DNA of 64,000 nucleotides from Streptomyces lacrimifluminis (lineage in GTDB: Bacteria; Actinomycetota; Actinomycetes; Streptomycetales; Streptomycetaceae). The translations under genes and the position numbers were made by a program. Of the stretch, positions 1 to 9,104 are shown in pieces. Below the pieces are notes generated by a model. That model did no database searches. It had not been told where the DNA came from and saw only the letters and a program-made list of their open reading frames with translations. Position 1 is the stretch's first letter, and the number at the start of each line of letters is the position of its first letter. The stretch spans positions 124,541 to 188,540 of the forward strand of contig NZ_BMMU01000017.1 of assembly GCF_014646095.1 (NCBI RefSeq), given 5' to 3'.

Positions 1-3000
1 TCCAGCGTGTTGTCGGCCTCGTCGCGCGCGGTCGACATGAGCCGGTCGGCCTCCGCCGCAGCCTCGGCCCTGACCCGCTCCGCCTCCGTACGGACCCGCT
101 CCGCGTGCTGCTGCGCCGAACCGACCGTGTCGGCGGCCTCGGCCCGCAGCCGCTCCGCTTCCCCGGTCGCCTCCGAGATCAGCTGCTCGGCCGCGGCCAC
201 GGACTCGGCCCGGACCCGCTCCGCCTCGGCGTTGGTCTCCTCGGTGAGCCGCTCCGCCTCCGCCGTCACCTCGGTGATCAGCGTGTCGGCCTGCGTCGCC
301 GCGTCCGAACGGATCCGGTTCGCGTCCTCGCGCGCCTCCGCACGGCTGCGCGCCGCGTCCTGCTCGGCACCCGCGATGGTGTCCGACGCCTCGGTACGCA
401 CCCGCTGGGCGTGCGCGGCGGCGTCCTGACGCAGCCGCTCCGCCTCGGCGATCGCCTCGCCCACCGTGCGCTCGGCGAGCGCCTTGGCGTGCTCCGACGC
501 CTCCGCCGCCTCGCGCCGGACCCGGCTCGCGTCCTCCGAGGCCCGCTCCCGCTCGGAGTAGGCATCGGCGCGGACCCGGTCCGACTCCTCGGACGCCTCG
601 CGCCGCATCCGGTCGGCGACGTGCTCGGCGGCGGAACGCAGCCCCTGGATCTCCTCCTGGGCCTGCTCGTGCAGCCCGGACACCGACTCCCGCACCTGCT
701 GGGCGTGCTGCTCGGCCGCCGACACCATCTCGGTGGCCCGGCGATCCGCCTCCTCGACCAGCCGTACGGCCTCGGCCTGGGCGTCCTCAACGCGCCTGCG
801 CGCAGACGCCAGCAGTTCCTCGCTCTGCTCGCGGGCCCGCTCGCGCTCCTGGTCGGCCTCCTGGCGGGCGGAACCGAGGGTCTCCTCGGCCTCGCGGCGA
901 CGCCGGGCGGCCTCCTCCTGGGCGGCGGCCAGCGTCTCCGACGCCTCCGTCGCCAGTCGCTCGGCGGCGGCCTGCGCCTCCGCCCGTACCCGGTCGGCGG
1001 TGTCCTGGGCCTCCGTCTTCAGCCGCTCGGCCTCGGCCGCCGCCTCGGACCGCAGGCGTACGGCGATGGCCTCGCCCTCCGCCCGGGACGCGGACGCGTC
1101 CGCCGCCGCCTCGTCGCGCAGCCGCTGGATCTCCGCGTCGGCCTGCGCCTGCAGGCTGCGGATGCGCTCGGCGGCCTCCGAACGAAGCCGCTCCGCCTCC
1201 TCGGACCCCTCGCGGCGGGTCCGGTCGGCCTCCGAGCGGGCGTCGGTGAGCGCCTGCTCGGCGGCGGTGAGCCGGTCCTCGGCCTCGGTCTGCAGCCGGG
1301 TGAGGTCGGCGGCGGCCTCGTCGCGGCGGACCCCTATCGCCCGTTCGGTCTCCTCGCGCAGCTCGCGCGCGGCCTGCTCGGCGTCCGCCTTGATGCCCTC
1401 GGACTGCTCGACGGCCTCCGCGCGGTGCCGCTCGGCCTCCTTGCGGGTGCGCTCCAGGGTCTCCTCGGCCTGCCGGCGCAGCGTCGTCGCGCGCTCGATG
1501 GCCTCCGTACGGACCTTCTCGCTGTCCGACTGTGCGGTCTGGCGCGTCTCGTCCGCGTCCGCCTTCGCCTTGGCGAGCAGCTCCTCGGCGGTCCTGGCCG
1601 CCTCCTCGATCTGCTGGACGGCCTCACGGCGCGCCTCCGCGCGGATGCGCTCGCCCTCGGCGACCGCGTCGGCGCGCAGCTGCTCGGCCTCGCCGCGCAG
1701 CCGCCGGGCCTCCTCCTGGAGCTCGACGGTCTTGGCGCGGTACTCCTTGGTGTCGTCCTTCGCCGTGCCCTTGAGCTGCTCGGCGATGTCGTGCGCCTCG
1801 GCGCGCAGCCGGTCCGCCTCCGCCTCGGCCTCGGCGCGGATGCGCTCGGCCTCCTCGGTGGCCGCCCGGGTGGTCGACTTCGCTTCCTCGGACGCCTTGT
1901 TGAGGACGTCCTCGGCGGTGCGGGCCGCCTTGGCGAGCTGGGATGCGGTCTCCTCGGCGGTGAGACTGCGCGCGGTCTCCTCGGCCTCCGCGACGATCTT
2001 CTCGGCCTTGGCCTTGGCGTCGGCGACGATCTCCTCGGCGGACGCCTTGGTGGCCTCGGCCTCCTGGCTTGCCTCGGTGACCAGCCGGGCGACCTGCTCC
2101 TTCGCCGTACGGGTGCGCTGCTCGTTGGCCGACTCGGCGCTGGAGATCGTCTTGGTCGCGGTCTCCTTCGCCTCGGTGAGGACCTTCTCGGCCTCGGCGC
2201 GTGCCTCCCGCAGGGCGGCCTCGGCCTCCTGCATGCGCTGCTCGGCGGCGCGGCTCAGCTCGGTGGCCTGACGGCGGGCGCTGTCCGACTCGGTCACCGT
2301 GGAGCTGCGCAGCTGCTCGGCGTGGTCGGCGGCCTCGCGGGCCTCGGAGGTGGCGCTGTTCAGGAGACGCTCGGCCTCGGCACGCGCCCGGCGCAGCAAC
2401 TGGTCGGCCTCCGCGCGGGCGGACTCGCCCTCGCTCTGCAGCCGCAGCCTGGCCTCGTTCGCGACCCGCTCGGCCTCGGCGCGCGCGGCGGCCAGCGCCT
2501 GCTCGGCCTCCGCCCGCGACTCGTCGACGAGCCGACGCGCCTGGGACTCGCTGCGGGCCCGCAGCTGCTCGGCCCACGCCACGTTCTCGTTGACGTGCGC
2601 CTCGACGGTCTGCCGGCGTTCGGCCAGCTCCTGGTCGAGCTGCTGGCGGCGGGTGACCGCCTCCTGGTGCAGCTCGGCCTGCAACCGGGCCGCCTGTTCG
2701 GCGTGCTCCTGCAGGATGCGCTGCGTCTGCGCGCGCGCCTGCGAGATCTCGCGCTCGGCGTCCTGGCGCAGCTGATCCGCCTGGATCTGCGCGTTGCGCA
2801 GCAACTGCTCGGCCTGATAGCCGATGTCACCGCCGTCATAGGCGGGCCGGGACATGAGGGTGCGGCGCGCCTCGTGAAGCTTGGCGCGCAGCACCTCGAC
2901 CTGGTAGCCGAGGTCCTCGGCATGCTGAATCGCCTTTTCCCGCTCGGTCTTCAGCCGCTCCATCTCGGCCTCGAACCGAGAGAGGTGGTCGACGTCAGCC

Positions 3001-3035
3001 GCCGGCTCTCGCTCCTGGCGTTCGTAGCCCCGCAC
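1..3035 (-). CDS. scy: Scy, polar-growth coiled-coil scaffold (3' end beyond window)
   Basis: Cytoskeletal coiled-coil protein that in Streptomyces organises the tip-organising centre with DivIVA and FilP. The reading frame stays open to the window edge, so about 1011 N-terminal residues are seen; the S. coelicolor protein is about 1300 (memory). The N-terminus (VRGYERQEREPAADVDHLS) leads into a DivIVA-like segment and then an almost proline-free, Ala/Glu/Arg-rich heptad/hendecad coiled coil of repeating A-x-x-E-A-E-R-x units. The GTG start is preceded by GGATGGGA and gives the conserved N-terminus. The epimerase-thiolase-meaB order upstream supports the identity. The GC-rich repeats generate long open frames on the opposite strand, which I treat as artefacts. 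Confidence 0.93.
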   Translation of the reverse strand, partial: MRGYERQEREPAADVDHLSRFEAEMERLKTEREKAIQHAEDLGYQVEVLRAKLHEARRTLMSRPAYDGGDIGYQAEQLLRNAQIQADQLRQDAEREISQARAQTQRILQEHAEQAARLQAELHQEAVTRRQQLDQELAERRQTVEAHVNENVAWAEQLRARSESQARRLVDESRAEAEQALAAARAEAERVANEARLRLQSEGESARAEADQLLRRARAEAERLLNSATSEAREAADHAEQLRSSTVTESDSARRQATELSRAAEQRMQEAEAALREARAEAEKVLTEAKETATKTISSAESANEQRTRTAKEQVARLVTEASQEAEATKASAEEIVADAKAKAEKIVAEAEETARSLTAEETASQLAKAARTAEDVLNKASEEAKSTTRAATEEAERIRAEAEAEADRLRAEAHDIAEQLKGTAKDDTKEYRAKTVELQEEARRLRGEAEQLRADAVAEGERIRAEARREAVQQIEEAARTAEELLAKAKADADETRQTAQSDSEKVRTEAIERATTLRRQAEETLERTRKEAERHRAEAVEQSEGIKADAEQAARELREETERAIGVRRDEAAADLTRLQTEAEDRLTAAEQALTDARSEADRTRREGSEEAERLRSEAAERIRSLQAQADAEIQRLRDEAAADASASRAEGEAIAVRLRSEAAAEAERLKTEAQDTADRVRAEAQAAAERLATEASETLAAAQEEAARRRREAEETLGSARQEADQERERAREQSEELLASARRRVEDAQAEAVRLVEEADRRATEMVSAAEQHAQQVRESVSGLHEQAQEEIQGLRSAAEHVADRMRREASEESDRVRADAYSERERASEDASRVRREAAEASEHAKALAERTVGEAIAEAERLRQDAAAHAQRVRTEASDTIAGAEQDAARSRAEAREDANRIRSDAATQADTLITEVTAEAERLTEETNAEAERVRAESVAAAEQLISEATGEAERLRAEAADTVGSAQQHAERVRTEAERVRAEAAAEADRLMSTARDEADNTL

Positions 3036-3279
3036 TGCGCGGTCCCATCCGTCCCCTGGTCGCAACCTTCTCCGAACGAGCCACGTCCATCCGCCGGACG
3101 GGACCCCCGGGGAATGGTGTCAGATCAACGGCGAAGCACGGACTCCCGCCCTCACCCTCGGCCCCCGAAACCTGTACCCCGGCCCTCGGATCCCGCACCT
3201 CCACACACCGGGATCCGGGCCGCTCCCCGACAACACGGCAGCGGCTGTCCCCAACCCTACCGGCCCATATGTACGAGGG

Positions 3280-3720
3280 TCAGTGCTCAGGTGACTCAAC
3301 AGCCGCCGAAGTGACCAGTTCTGTCAGTACTCCGTGGCAATCCTTGGGGTGCAGGAAGGTGATCCGCGACCCCATGGAGCCGCGCCGTGGCTCCTCGTAC
3401 AGAACGCGTACGCCCTTGTCGCGGATGTCGGCGGCATCTCCGTCGACATCCGCCGTACCGAAAGCGATGTGGTGCACTCCCTCCCCGTTCTTGGCGAGCC
3501 ACTTGCCCACGGCGGAGTCCTCGCGGGTGGGCTCCAGGAGCTGGAGGTAGGAGGCGCCGCCGTCGTCCGTGTTGTTGATCTTCAACATGGCCTCGCGTAC
3601 GCCCTGCTCCTCGTTGACCTCGGAGTGGAACACCTCGAAGCCGTACGTGGCCCGGTAGAACTCGACGGTCTTGTCGAGGTCGAAACAGGCGATCCCGATG
3701 TGGTCGATTCGCGTCAGCAT
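3280..3720 (-). CDS. mce: Methylmalonyl-CoA epimerase
   Basis: A 146-residue VOC-superfamily (glyoxalase/dioxygenase fold) enzyme interconverting (2R)- and (2S)-methylmalonyl-CoA, linking propionyl-CoA carboxylation to B12-dependent mutases. Two beta-alpha-beta-beta-beta modules are visible, with metal ligands expected at His7 (DHIGIA), Gln60 (YLQLLEP), His84 (HHIAFG) and Glu134 (VLTELV). The length is normal for the family. It lies 244 bp upstream of scy on the same strand and diverges from the thiolase gene; meaB, the mutase chaperone, follows that thiolase, so the cluster is coherent acyl-CoA metabolism. Cytosolic. Confidence 0.93.
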   Translation of the reverse strand: MLTRIDHIGIACFDLDKTVEFYRATYGFEVFHSEVNEEQGVREAMLKINNTDDGGASYLQLLEPTREDSAVGKWLAKNGEGVHHIAFGTADVDGDAADIRDKGVRVLYEEPRRGSMGSRITFLHPKDCHGVLTELVTSAAVESPEH

Positions 3721-3867
3721 GGTGTCAGTGCAGCGCTCCGGAGGCGGTTACGCAACGTGCGCGCGATCACACCGACGGCCCGATGACGGCGGGACTACCG
3801 CTCAGTACATTCAGGTAAACCCTCGTTCACACTCCTCAGCTCCCCAGCTGAAAGGGGATCGCACCTC

Positions 3868-5070
3868 ATGTCAGGAACGAACAGCAGTACCTCGGTGATC
3901 GTCGCGGGCGCACGCACGCCCATGGGGCGGTTGCTGGGCTCGCTGAAGACCTTCTCCGGAGCCGACCTCGGCGGCTTCGCGATCAAGGCCGCCCTCGACC
4001 GTGCGGGGATCGGTGGCGACCAGGTGCAGTACGTGATCATGGGCCAGGTCCTCCAGGCCGGTGCGGGCCAGATCCCGGCCCGCCAGGCCGCGGTCAAGGC
4101 CGGCATCCCGATGAACGTCCCGGCGCTGACCATCAACAAGGTGTGTCTGTCGGGCCTGGACGCGATCGCGCTGGCGGACCAGCTGATCCGCGCCGGCGAG
4201 TTCGACATCGTGGTGGCCGGTGGCCAGGAATCCATGACGAACGCCCCCCACCTGCTCCCCAAGTCCCGCGAGGGCTTCAAGTACGGCGCGATCGAGATGC
4301 TCGACGCGATGGCGTACGACGGTCTCACCGACGCCTTCGAGAACATCGCCATGGGCGAGTCGACGGAGAAGCACAACACGCGTCTGGGCATCCTGCGCCC
4401 CGAGCAGGACGAGATCGCCGCCGCCTCCCACCAGCGCGCGGCGGCGGCCCAGAAGAACGGCGTGTTCGAGGCGGAGATCACGCCGGTGGAGATCCCGCAG
4501 CGCAAGGGCGAACCGATCGTTTTCAGCCAGGACGAGGGCATCCGGGCGGAGACGACGGCGGAGTCGCTGGGCAAGCTGCGCCCGGCGTTCACGAAGGACG
4601 GCACGATCACGGCGGGCACGTCGTCGCAGATCTCGGACGGTGCGGCGGCCGTGGTCGTGATGAGCAGGGCGAAGGCCGAGGAACTCGGCCTGGAGTGGAT
4701 CGCGGAGATCGGCGCCCACGGCAATGTGGCGGGCCCGGACAACTCCCTCCAGTCCCAGCCCTCCAACGCCATCCTGCACGCCCTCGGGAAGGAGGGCCTG
4801 GGCGTCGAGGATCTTGACCTGATCGAGATCAACGAGGCCTTCGCGGCGGTCGCGGTCCAGTCAATCAAGGACCTCGGGGTGTCCACGGAACGGGTGAACG
4901 TCAACGGCGGAGCGATCGCCCTGGGCCACCCGATCGGCATGTCCGGCGCACGGCTCGTACTGCACCTGGCCCTGGAGCTGAAGCGGCGCGGCGGCGGCGT
5001 GGGCGCGGCGGCCCTGTGCGGGGGCGGCGGCCAGGGTGACGCGCTGATCGTGCGGGTACCCAAGGCATAA
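3868..5070 (+). CDS. Acetyl-CoA C-acetyltransferase (thiolase)
   Basis: Thiolase II of 400 residues, condensing two acyl-CoA molecules or cleaving 3-ketoacyl-CoA. The nucleophilic cysteine is Cys93 in NKVCLSGLDAI. The C-terminal half carries EINEAFA, GGAIALGHPIGMSGAR with the catalytic His, and CGGGGQGDA with the second catalytic Cys. An AAAGGGG-type ribosome site precedes the ATG. The roughly 150 bp between this gene and the divergent epimerase must hold both promoters. The substrate (acetoacetyl-CoA or longer beta-ketoacyl-CoA) cannot be told from sequence. Likely cotranscribed with meaB, 37 bp downstream. Confidence 0.93.
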   Translation: MSGTNSSTSVIVAGARTPMGRLLGSLKTFSGADLGGFAIKAALDRAGIGGDQVQYVIMGQVLQAGAGQIPARQAAVKAGIPMNVPALTINKVCLSGLDAIALADQLIRAGEFDIVVAGGQESMTNAPHLLPKSREGFKYGAIEMLDAMAYDGLTDAFENIAMGESTEKHNTRLGILRPEQDEIAAASHQRAAAAQKNGVFEAEITPVEIPQRKGEPIVFSQDEGIRAETTAESLGKLRPAFTKDGTITAGTSSQISDGAAAVVVMSRAKAEELGLEWIAEIGAHGNVAGPDNSLQSQPSNAILHALGKEGLGVEDLDLIEINEAFAAVAVQSIKDLGVSTERVNVNGGAIALGHPIGMSGARLVLHLALELKRRGGGVGAAALCGGGGQGDALIVRVPKA

Positions 5071-5107
5071 CGGGTATCCATACGGCTGTGATCGGAACGG
5101 AGTTGTG

Positions 5108-6064
5108 ATGCAGGACGTCCCCACGCTGGTGGCCCAGGCCCGGGAAGGCCGGCCGCGGGCCGTGGCCAGGCTGATCTCCCTGGTGGAGGGGGCGTCCGGA
5201 CAACTCCGCGAGGTCATGGCCGCACTGGCCCCGCTGGCGGGCAACGCGTACGTGGTCGGCCTGACGGGATCACCGGGCGTGGGCAAGTCGACGTCGACCT
5301 CGGCGCTGGTCACGGCGTACCGGCGGCAGGGCAGGCGGGTCGGCGTACTCGCCGTCGACCCGTCGTCGCCCTTCTCCGGCGGCGCGCTGCTCGGCGACCG
5401 GGTGCGGATGTCCGACCACGTGTCGGACCCGGGCGTCTACATCCGCTCGATGGCGACCCGGGGCCACCTCGGCGGTCTGGCCTGGGCGGCCCCACAGGCG
5501 ATCCGTGTCCTGGACGCGGCGGGCTGCGACGTGATCCTGGTGGAGACGGTCGGCGTGGGCCAGTCCGAGGTGGAGATCGCCGCGCAGGCGGACACCAGCG
5601 TGGTGCTCCTCGCGCCGGGGATGGGCGACGGCATCCAGGCGGCCAAGGCGGGAATCCTGGAGATCGGTGATGTGTACGTCGTCAACAAGGCGGACCGGGA
5701 CGGCGCGGACTCCACCGCCCGCGAGCTGAACCACATGCTCGGCCTGGGCCAGTCCAGAGGGCCCGGCGACTGGCGCCCCCCGATCGTGAAGACGGTCGCG
5801 TCGCGGTCGGAGGGGGTCGACGAGCTGGTGGAGGCCCTGGAGAAGCACCGTGCGTGGATGGAGGAACACGGCGTCCTGGCCGAGCGCCGCCGCGCCCGCG
5901 CCTCCCACGAGGTCGAGACGATCGCCGTCACGGCCCTCCGCGAACGCATCGGCGACCTCCACGGCGACCGCCGCCTGAGCGCTCTGGCAGACCGGATCGT
6001 GGCGGGGGAGCTGGATCCTTACCGGGCTGCGGACGAGTTGGTGGCGGGGCTGACGGAGGGGTGA
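5108..6064 (+). CDS. meaB: MeaB/ArgK-type G3E GTPase, methylmalonyl-CoA mutase chaperone
   Basis: P-loop GTPase of about 318 residues that loads and protects B12-dependent acyl-CoA mutases. Visible are Walker A GLTGSPGVGKST near residue 54, AVDPSSPFSGGALLGDR (switch I region), the VETVGVGQSE switch and the NKAD specificity motif. The ATG is preferred because GGAG lies 5 nt upstream; an adjacent in-frame GTG three bases earlier is the alternative. It forms a probable operon with the thiolase. No mutase gene lies in the window, so the partner enzyme must be elsewhere. Older annotations as a LAO/AO transport ATPase refer to the same family. Confidence 0.92.
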   Translation: MQDVPTLVAQAREGRPRAVARLISLVEGASGQLREVMAALAPLAGNAYVVGLTGSPGVGKSTSTSALVTAYRRQGRRVGVLAVDPSSPFSGGALLGDRVRMSDHVSDPGVYIRSMATRGHLGGLAWAAPQAIRVLDAAGCDVILVETVGVGQSEVEIAAQADTSVVLLAPGMGDGIQAAKAGILEIGDVYVVNKADRDGADSTARELNHMLGLGQSRGPGDWRPPIVKTVASRSEGVDELVEALEKHRAWMEEHGVLAERRRARASHEVETIAVTALRERIGDLHGDRRLSALADRIVAGELDPYRAADELVAGLTEG

Positions 6065-6092
6065 GGCCTGTTCAGTCCGGGCTTTGATTTCC

Positions 6093-6228
6093 CACCCACC
6101 CACCCACCCACCCGTTCGCCGCATCTCACCAACCCAGACCGGGGGTATTTCAGCCCGTCCGGCGTTTGAGGACGAGGCCCGTTCAGGGCCGAAGCGGGGG
6201 TCTGGGGGCCGCAGGCCCTCAGGGGCGG
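6093..6228. repeat. Intergenic mosaic repeat, copy 1
   Basis: The gap after meaB holds five tandem CCCA units, then CCGTTCGCCGCATCTC and a block reading GTCCGGCGTTTGAGGACGAG followed by GGCCCGTTCAGGGCC, GCGGGGGTCTGGGGG and GCCGCAGGCCC. Very similar blocks recur, in either orientation, in the gaps near 51,545-51,735 and 59,220-59,620. The GGCCCGTTCAGGGCC palindrome may form a hairpin. No open frame here is convincing. Confidence 0.7.
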
Positions 6229-6231
6229 GAC

Positions 6232-6870
6232 TCAGTCGTCGTCGGAGTGCTCCTGCGTGACCTTGCCCGTGTCGAGCGCCACCTTCCACTCGCTCGCCGC
6301 GCCGCCCTTCACCGTCTCCACGCTCCACACCACCGAGCCACCCTCCTCGTCACCGCCGACCTCGGTGACCGTGCCCTTCGCCGCGGCGGCAACGGCGGCC
6401 TCCCGGGCGTCGAACTTCGCGCCCCTCAGCGCGGCGAACTCGGAGCGGTCGTCCTTGTCGTTGTCGTCGTCGGTGTCACGCTGCGCCCCCAGCACCTTCC
6501 CCGTGCCGGAGACCTTGACGTCGTACTCGGCCCCGTCGCCCCGCACGACCTCCACGCCCCACGTGCCGGCGTCGGCGTCGTCGTCGTCCTGCGACTCGGC
6601 GGAGACGGCGGTGCCCGGGGTGTGCCGCAGCGCCGCGGCGATGGCCTCGGCGGCGGTGCTGCCGCGAACAGCCGTACCGTCGTCGGCGCTGTCGGCTTCG
6701 TCGACGGCGTCGGTCTCGTCCGTGTCGTCGTCCCGGTCGGAGGCCACCCGCACGTTCGCCCCCGTCCGGTCCCGCGCCGCCGTCTCGTCGCCGCCCGCCG
6801 CGAAGGCGGCGACGGTGCCGCCGGCCAGGGCGGTGGCGGTGAGGGTGGCGATGACGATGTTCCGCTTCAT
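6232..6870 (-). CDS. Exported PepSY-domain protein
   Basis: A 212-residue protein with a clear signal peptide (MKRNIVIATLTATALAGGTVAAFAAG), an Asp-rich linker of DRDDD type and two PepSY-like repeats, one around VRGDGAEYDVKVSGTGKVLG and one around SVETVKGGAASEWKVALDTG. The start is placed at the ATG preceded by GGCAGGAAAT rather than at a longer in-frame start, because only this gives a proper signal sequence. PepSY proteins near sensor kinases are often periplasmic or envelope modulators. This gene diverges from an OmpR/kinase pair, which makes an accessory or target role plausible (inference). Very acidic; metal binding is possible. Confidence 0.85.
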   Translation of the reverse strand: MKRNIVIATLTATALAGGTVAAFAAGGDETAARDRTGANVRVASDRDDDTDETDAVDEADSADDGTAVRGSTAAEAIAAALRHTPGTAVSAESQDDDDADAGTWGVEVVRGDGAEYDVKVSGTGKVLGAQRDTDDDNDKDDRSEFAALRGAKFDAREAAVAAAAKGTVTEVGGDEEGGSVVWSVETVKGGAASEWKVALDTGKVTQEHSDDD

Positions 6871-6890
6871 GGGATTTCCTGCCTCTTCGT

Positions 6891-6917
6891 TCGGTTCATT
6901 CGGTTCGTTCGGTTCAG
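6891..6917. repeat. Three tandem 9-bp repeats TCGGTTCRT
   Basis: Three consecutive 9-mers, TCGGTTCAT, TCGGTTCGT and TCGGTTCAG, lie just upstream of the PepSY gene's ribosome site, probably within its leader. They could be a regulator site or a replication-slippage tract; function unknown. Confidence 0.6.
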
Positions 6918-6966
6918 CGGCGATTCGCTCCGCTTCGTTGACGAGAACCAAGCTGCCCGACGGCGG

Positions 6967-7003
6967 CTGAAGCGAGCCTGAAGGCACCTGAAGGCGTCTT
7001 CAG
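6967..7003. promoter_or_regulatory. Phased CTGAAG direct repeats, candidate response-regulator site
   Basis: CTGAAG occurs at 6967, 6978 and 6988 (11- and 10-bp steps) and is followed by its inverse CTTCAG at 6998. Direct hexamers one helical turn apart are the usual architecture for OmpR/PhoB-family dimers. The site lies between a divergent PepSY gene and the OmpR-type regulator start 24 bp away, so autoregulation is likely (inference). Confidence 0.6.
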
Positions 7004-7026
7004 CTTCGTTTTGCGAGGCTGTACGC

Positions 7027-7692
7027 ATGCGACTGTTGATCGTCGAGGACGAGAGGCGGCTGGCCCTGTCACTCGCCAAGGGCCTGACCGCCGAGGGATA
7101 CGCCGTGGACGTCGTCCACGACGGCAGCGAGGGCCTGCACCGGGCCACCGAGACGCCGTACGACCTGGTGATCCTCGACATCATGCTGCCCGGCCTCAAC
7201 GGCTACCGGGTCTGCGCGGCCCTGCGCGCCGCCGGCCACGAGGTACCGATCCTCATGCTCACCGCCAAGGACGGCGAGTACGACGAGGCGGAGGGCCTGG
7301 ACACCGGCGCCGACGACTACCTGACCAAGCCCTTCTCCTACGTCGTCCTGGTCGCCCGGGTGAAGGCGCTGCTGCGCCGACGCGGATCCGCGGGAACCTC
7401 GCCCGTCCATGTGGTCGGCGAGCTGACGGTCGACACCGCGGCCCACCGCGTCCACGTCGGAGAGAGCGAAGTCACCCTCACCGCAAAGGAGTTCGCCGTC
7501 CTGGAACAACTCGTCGTGCGGGCCGGCGAGGTGGTGTCCAAGGCGCAGATCCTGGAGCACGTCTGGGACTTCGCGTACGACGGCGACCCGAACATCGTCG
7601 AGGTGTACGTCAGCACGCTGCGCCGGAAGCTCGGCGCTCCGCTGATCCGGACCGTGCGCGGTGCCGGGTACCGGCTGGAGGTGCCGCGGTGA
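7027..7692 (+). CDS. OmpR-family response regulator
   Basis: DNA-binding response regulator of 221 residues. The receiver domain spans about 1-115, with the acidic pocket VEDE, phospho-acceptor Asp51 in LVILDIMLPGLNG, and Lys101 in DDYLTKPF. A winged-helix Trans_reg_C domain fills the rest, with TAKEFAVLEQLVVRAGEVVS and the recognition stretch VYVSTLRRKLG. GAGG precedes the ATG. It overlaps the kinase gene by 4 bp, so the two are translationally coupled. Phased CTGAAG repeats upstream are the obvious candidate site. Target genes beyond the divergent PepSY gene are unknown. Confidence 0.93.
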   Translation: MRLLIVEDERRLALSLAKGLTAEGYAVDVVHDGSEGLHRATETPYDLVILDIMLPGLNGYRVCAALRAAGHEVPILMLTAKDGEYDEAEGLDTGADDYLTKPFSYVVLVARVKALLRRRGSAGTSPVHVVGELTVDTAAHRVHVGESEVTLTAKEFAVLEQLVVRAGEVVSKAQILEHVWDFAYDGDPNIVEVYVSTLRRKLGAPLIRTVRGAGYRLEVPR

Positions 7693-9089
7693 GGCGCGCT
7701 CTCGGCTCCGTGCGGGCCCGGGCGACCCTCGCTGCCACCCTCGTCGTCGCGGTCGCGCTGGTCGCCGCCGGGACCGCCGTACTGCTGTCGCTGTGGTCCA
7801 ACCTCAGCGGCCAGGCCGGTACGCAGGCCGAGCGGACCGCGCGGGCGGTCGCCGCCGATCTCGCGGCCGGGACGGCGTACGACAAGCTGTCGCTCGACGC
7901 CGACGACCGGCCCGTCCAGGTCGTCGACGCCGCCGGACGGCTGGTCGCGGCCAGCGAGGACCTGGAGCGGATCAGCGGCACGGGTGTGGCCGCCGTGCGT
8001 CCGCAGGTGCCCGCGGACAGCGGCCGTGACGACAGCGCGGCCGAGGACGACGGCTCCCTCTCGCCCGGCGAGATCGACGAGGACGTCTCCTTCACCGACG
8101 GGTCCGCGACCGTCGAGGGCGACGAGGCCGACTACCGGTTCGCTGCCGTGCGGGTCGAGGTCGACGACAAGGGCACGCTCACCGTCCACGCCGGCGCGCC
8201 GCTCTCCGTCGAACAGAGCGCCGTCAGCACCGCGTTGACCGTCATGCTGATCGGGTTCCCGCTGCTGCTCGGTGTCGTCGCGGGCGTCACCTGGCTGGTC
8301 ACCCGGCGTGCGCTGCGCCCCGTCGAGGGCATCCGGGCCGAGATGGCCGCGATCACCGCCTCCGAGGATCTCGCCCGACGCGTCCCGGTGCCGGACACGC
8401 ACGACGAGGTGGCCAGGCTCGCCCGGACCACGAACGAGACACTGGCCGCCCTGGAGACCTCCGTGGAACGCCAGCGCCGGTTCGTCGCGGACGCCTCGCA
8501 CGAGCTGCGCAGCCCCATCGCCTCCCTGCGCACCCAGCTCGAGGTCGGCGCCGCACACCCGGAGTTGCTGGATGTGGACGGGGCCGTCGAGGACACCGTA
8601 CGGCTGCAGCGCCTCGCCGCCGATCTGCTGCTGCTCGCCCGGCTGGACGCGGGGGAGCGGCCCGCCGACGCGCGCTTCGACCTCGCGGAACTGGTCCGCG
8701 AACAGGCGGAGGGCCGGACAGGACTGACGGTCGAGGCAGGCGCCGTGGAGGTGGCCGGGTCCCGGATGCAGCTGGGGCGGCTGGTCGCCAATCTGCTGGA
8801 CAACGCGCAGCGGCACGCCCGGTCGGTGGTCACCGTGTCCGTACGGCGGGAGGGCGGACGGGCCGTTGTCGAGGTCGCCGACGACGGGGACGGGGTGCCC
8901 ATGGCGGACCGGGACCGGGTCTTCGAGCGGTTCGTACGGCTCGACGCCGCCCGCAGCCGCGACGACGGCGGCGCCGGGCTCGGACTCGCCATCGCCCGGG
9001 ACGTCGCCGTACGGCACGGCGGCACACTGAGCGTGCGTGAAGCGACAACAGGCGGAGCCCTGTTCGAGCTCCGCCTGCCGATCACCTGA
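7689..9089 (+). CDS. Membrane sensor histidine kinase, partner of the OmpR regulator
   Basis: Sensor kinase of 466 residues starting at a GTG inside the regulator's stop (GTGA overlap). TM1 is about residues 12-34, followed by an acidic extracytoplasmic sensor region of about 140 residues, TM2 (TVMLIGFPLLLGVVAGVTWL) and HAMP. The dimerisation/phosphorylation helix DASHELRSPIASLR carries His271, and the HATPase has N box LLDNAQRH, G1 DDGDGVP and G2 GGAGLGLAI. The Asp/Glu-rich sensor (AAEDDGSLSPGEIDEDVS) suggests cation or cationic-peptide sensing, but the ligand is unknown. It most likely signals to the coupled regulator and possibly interacts with the divergent PepSY protein. Confidence 0.92.
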   Translation: MRRALGSVRARATLAATLVVAVALVAAGTAVLLSLWSNLSGQAGTQAERTARAVAADLAAGTAYDKLSLDADDRPVQVVDAAGRLVAASEDLERISGTGVAAVRPQVPADSGRDDSAAEDDGSLSPGEIDEDVSFTDGSATVEGDEADYRFAAVRVEVDDKGTLTVHAGAPLSVEQSAVSTALTVMLIGFPLLLGVVAGVTWLVTRRALRPVEGIRAEMAAITASEDLARRVPVPDTHDEVARLARTTNETLAALETSVERQRRFVADASHELRSPIASLRTQLEVGAAHPELLDVDGAVEDTVRLQRLAADLLLLARLDAGERPADARFDLAELVREQAEGRTGLTVEAGAVEVAGSRMQLGRLVANLLDNAQRHARSVVTVSVRREGGRAVVEVADDGDGVPMADRDRVFERFVRLDAARSRDDGGAGLGLAIARDVAVRHGGTLSVREATTGGALFELRLPIT

Positions 9090-9104
9090 TCCGTCGGACG
9101 GGTT

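Noticed and set aside
105..3314. Very long plus-strand open frame opposite scy
   Set aside because: Leu/Gly/Arg-rich mirror frame produced by GC-rich coiled-coil repeats; no domain, and the minus frame gives the recognisable Scy sequence.
6093..6115. CCCA tandem units as a CRISPR-like array
   Set aside because: Short direct microsatellite without spacers or cas genes.
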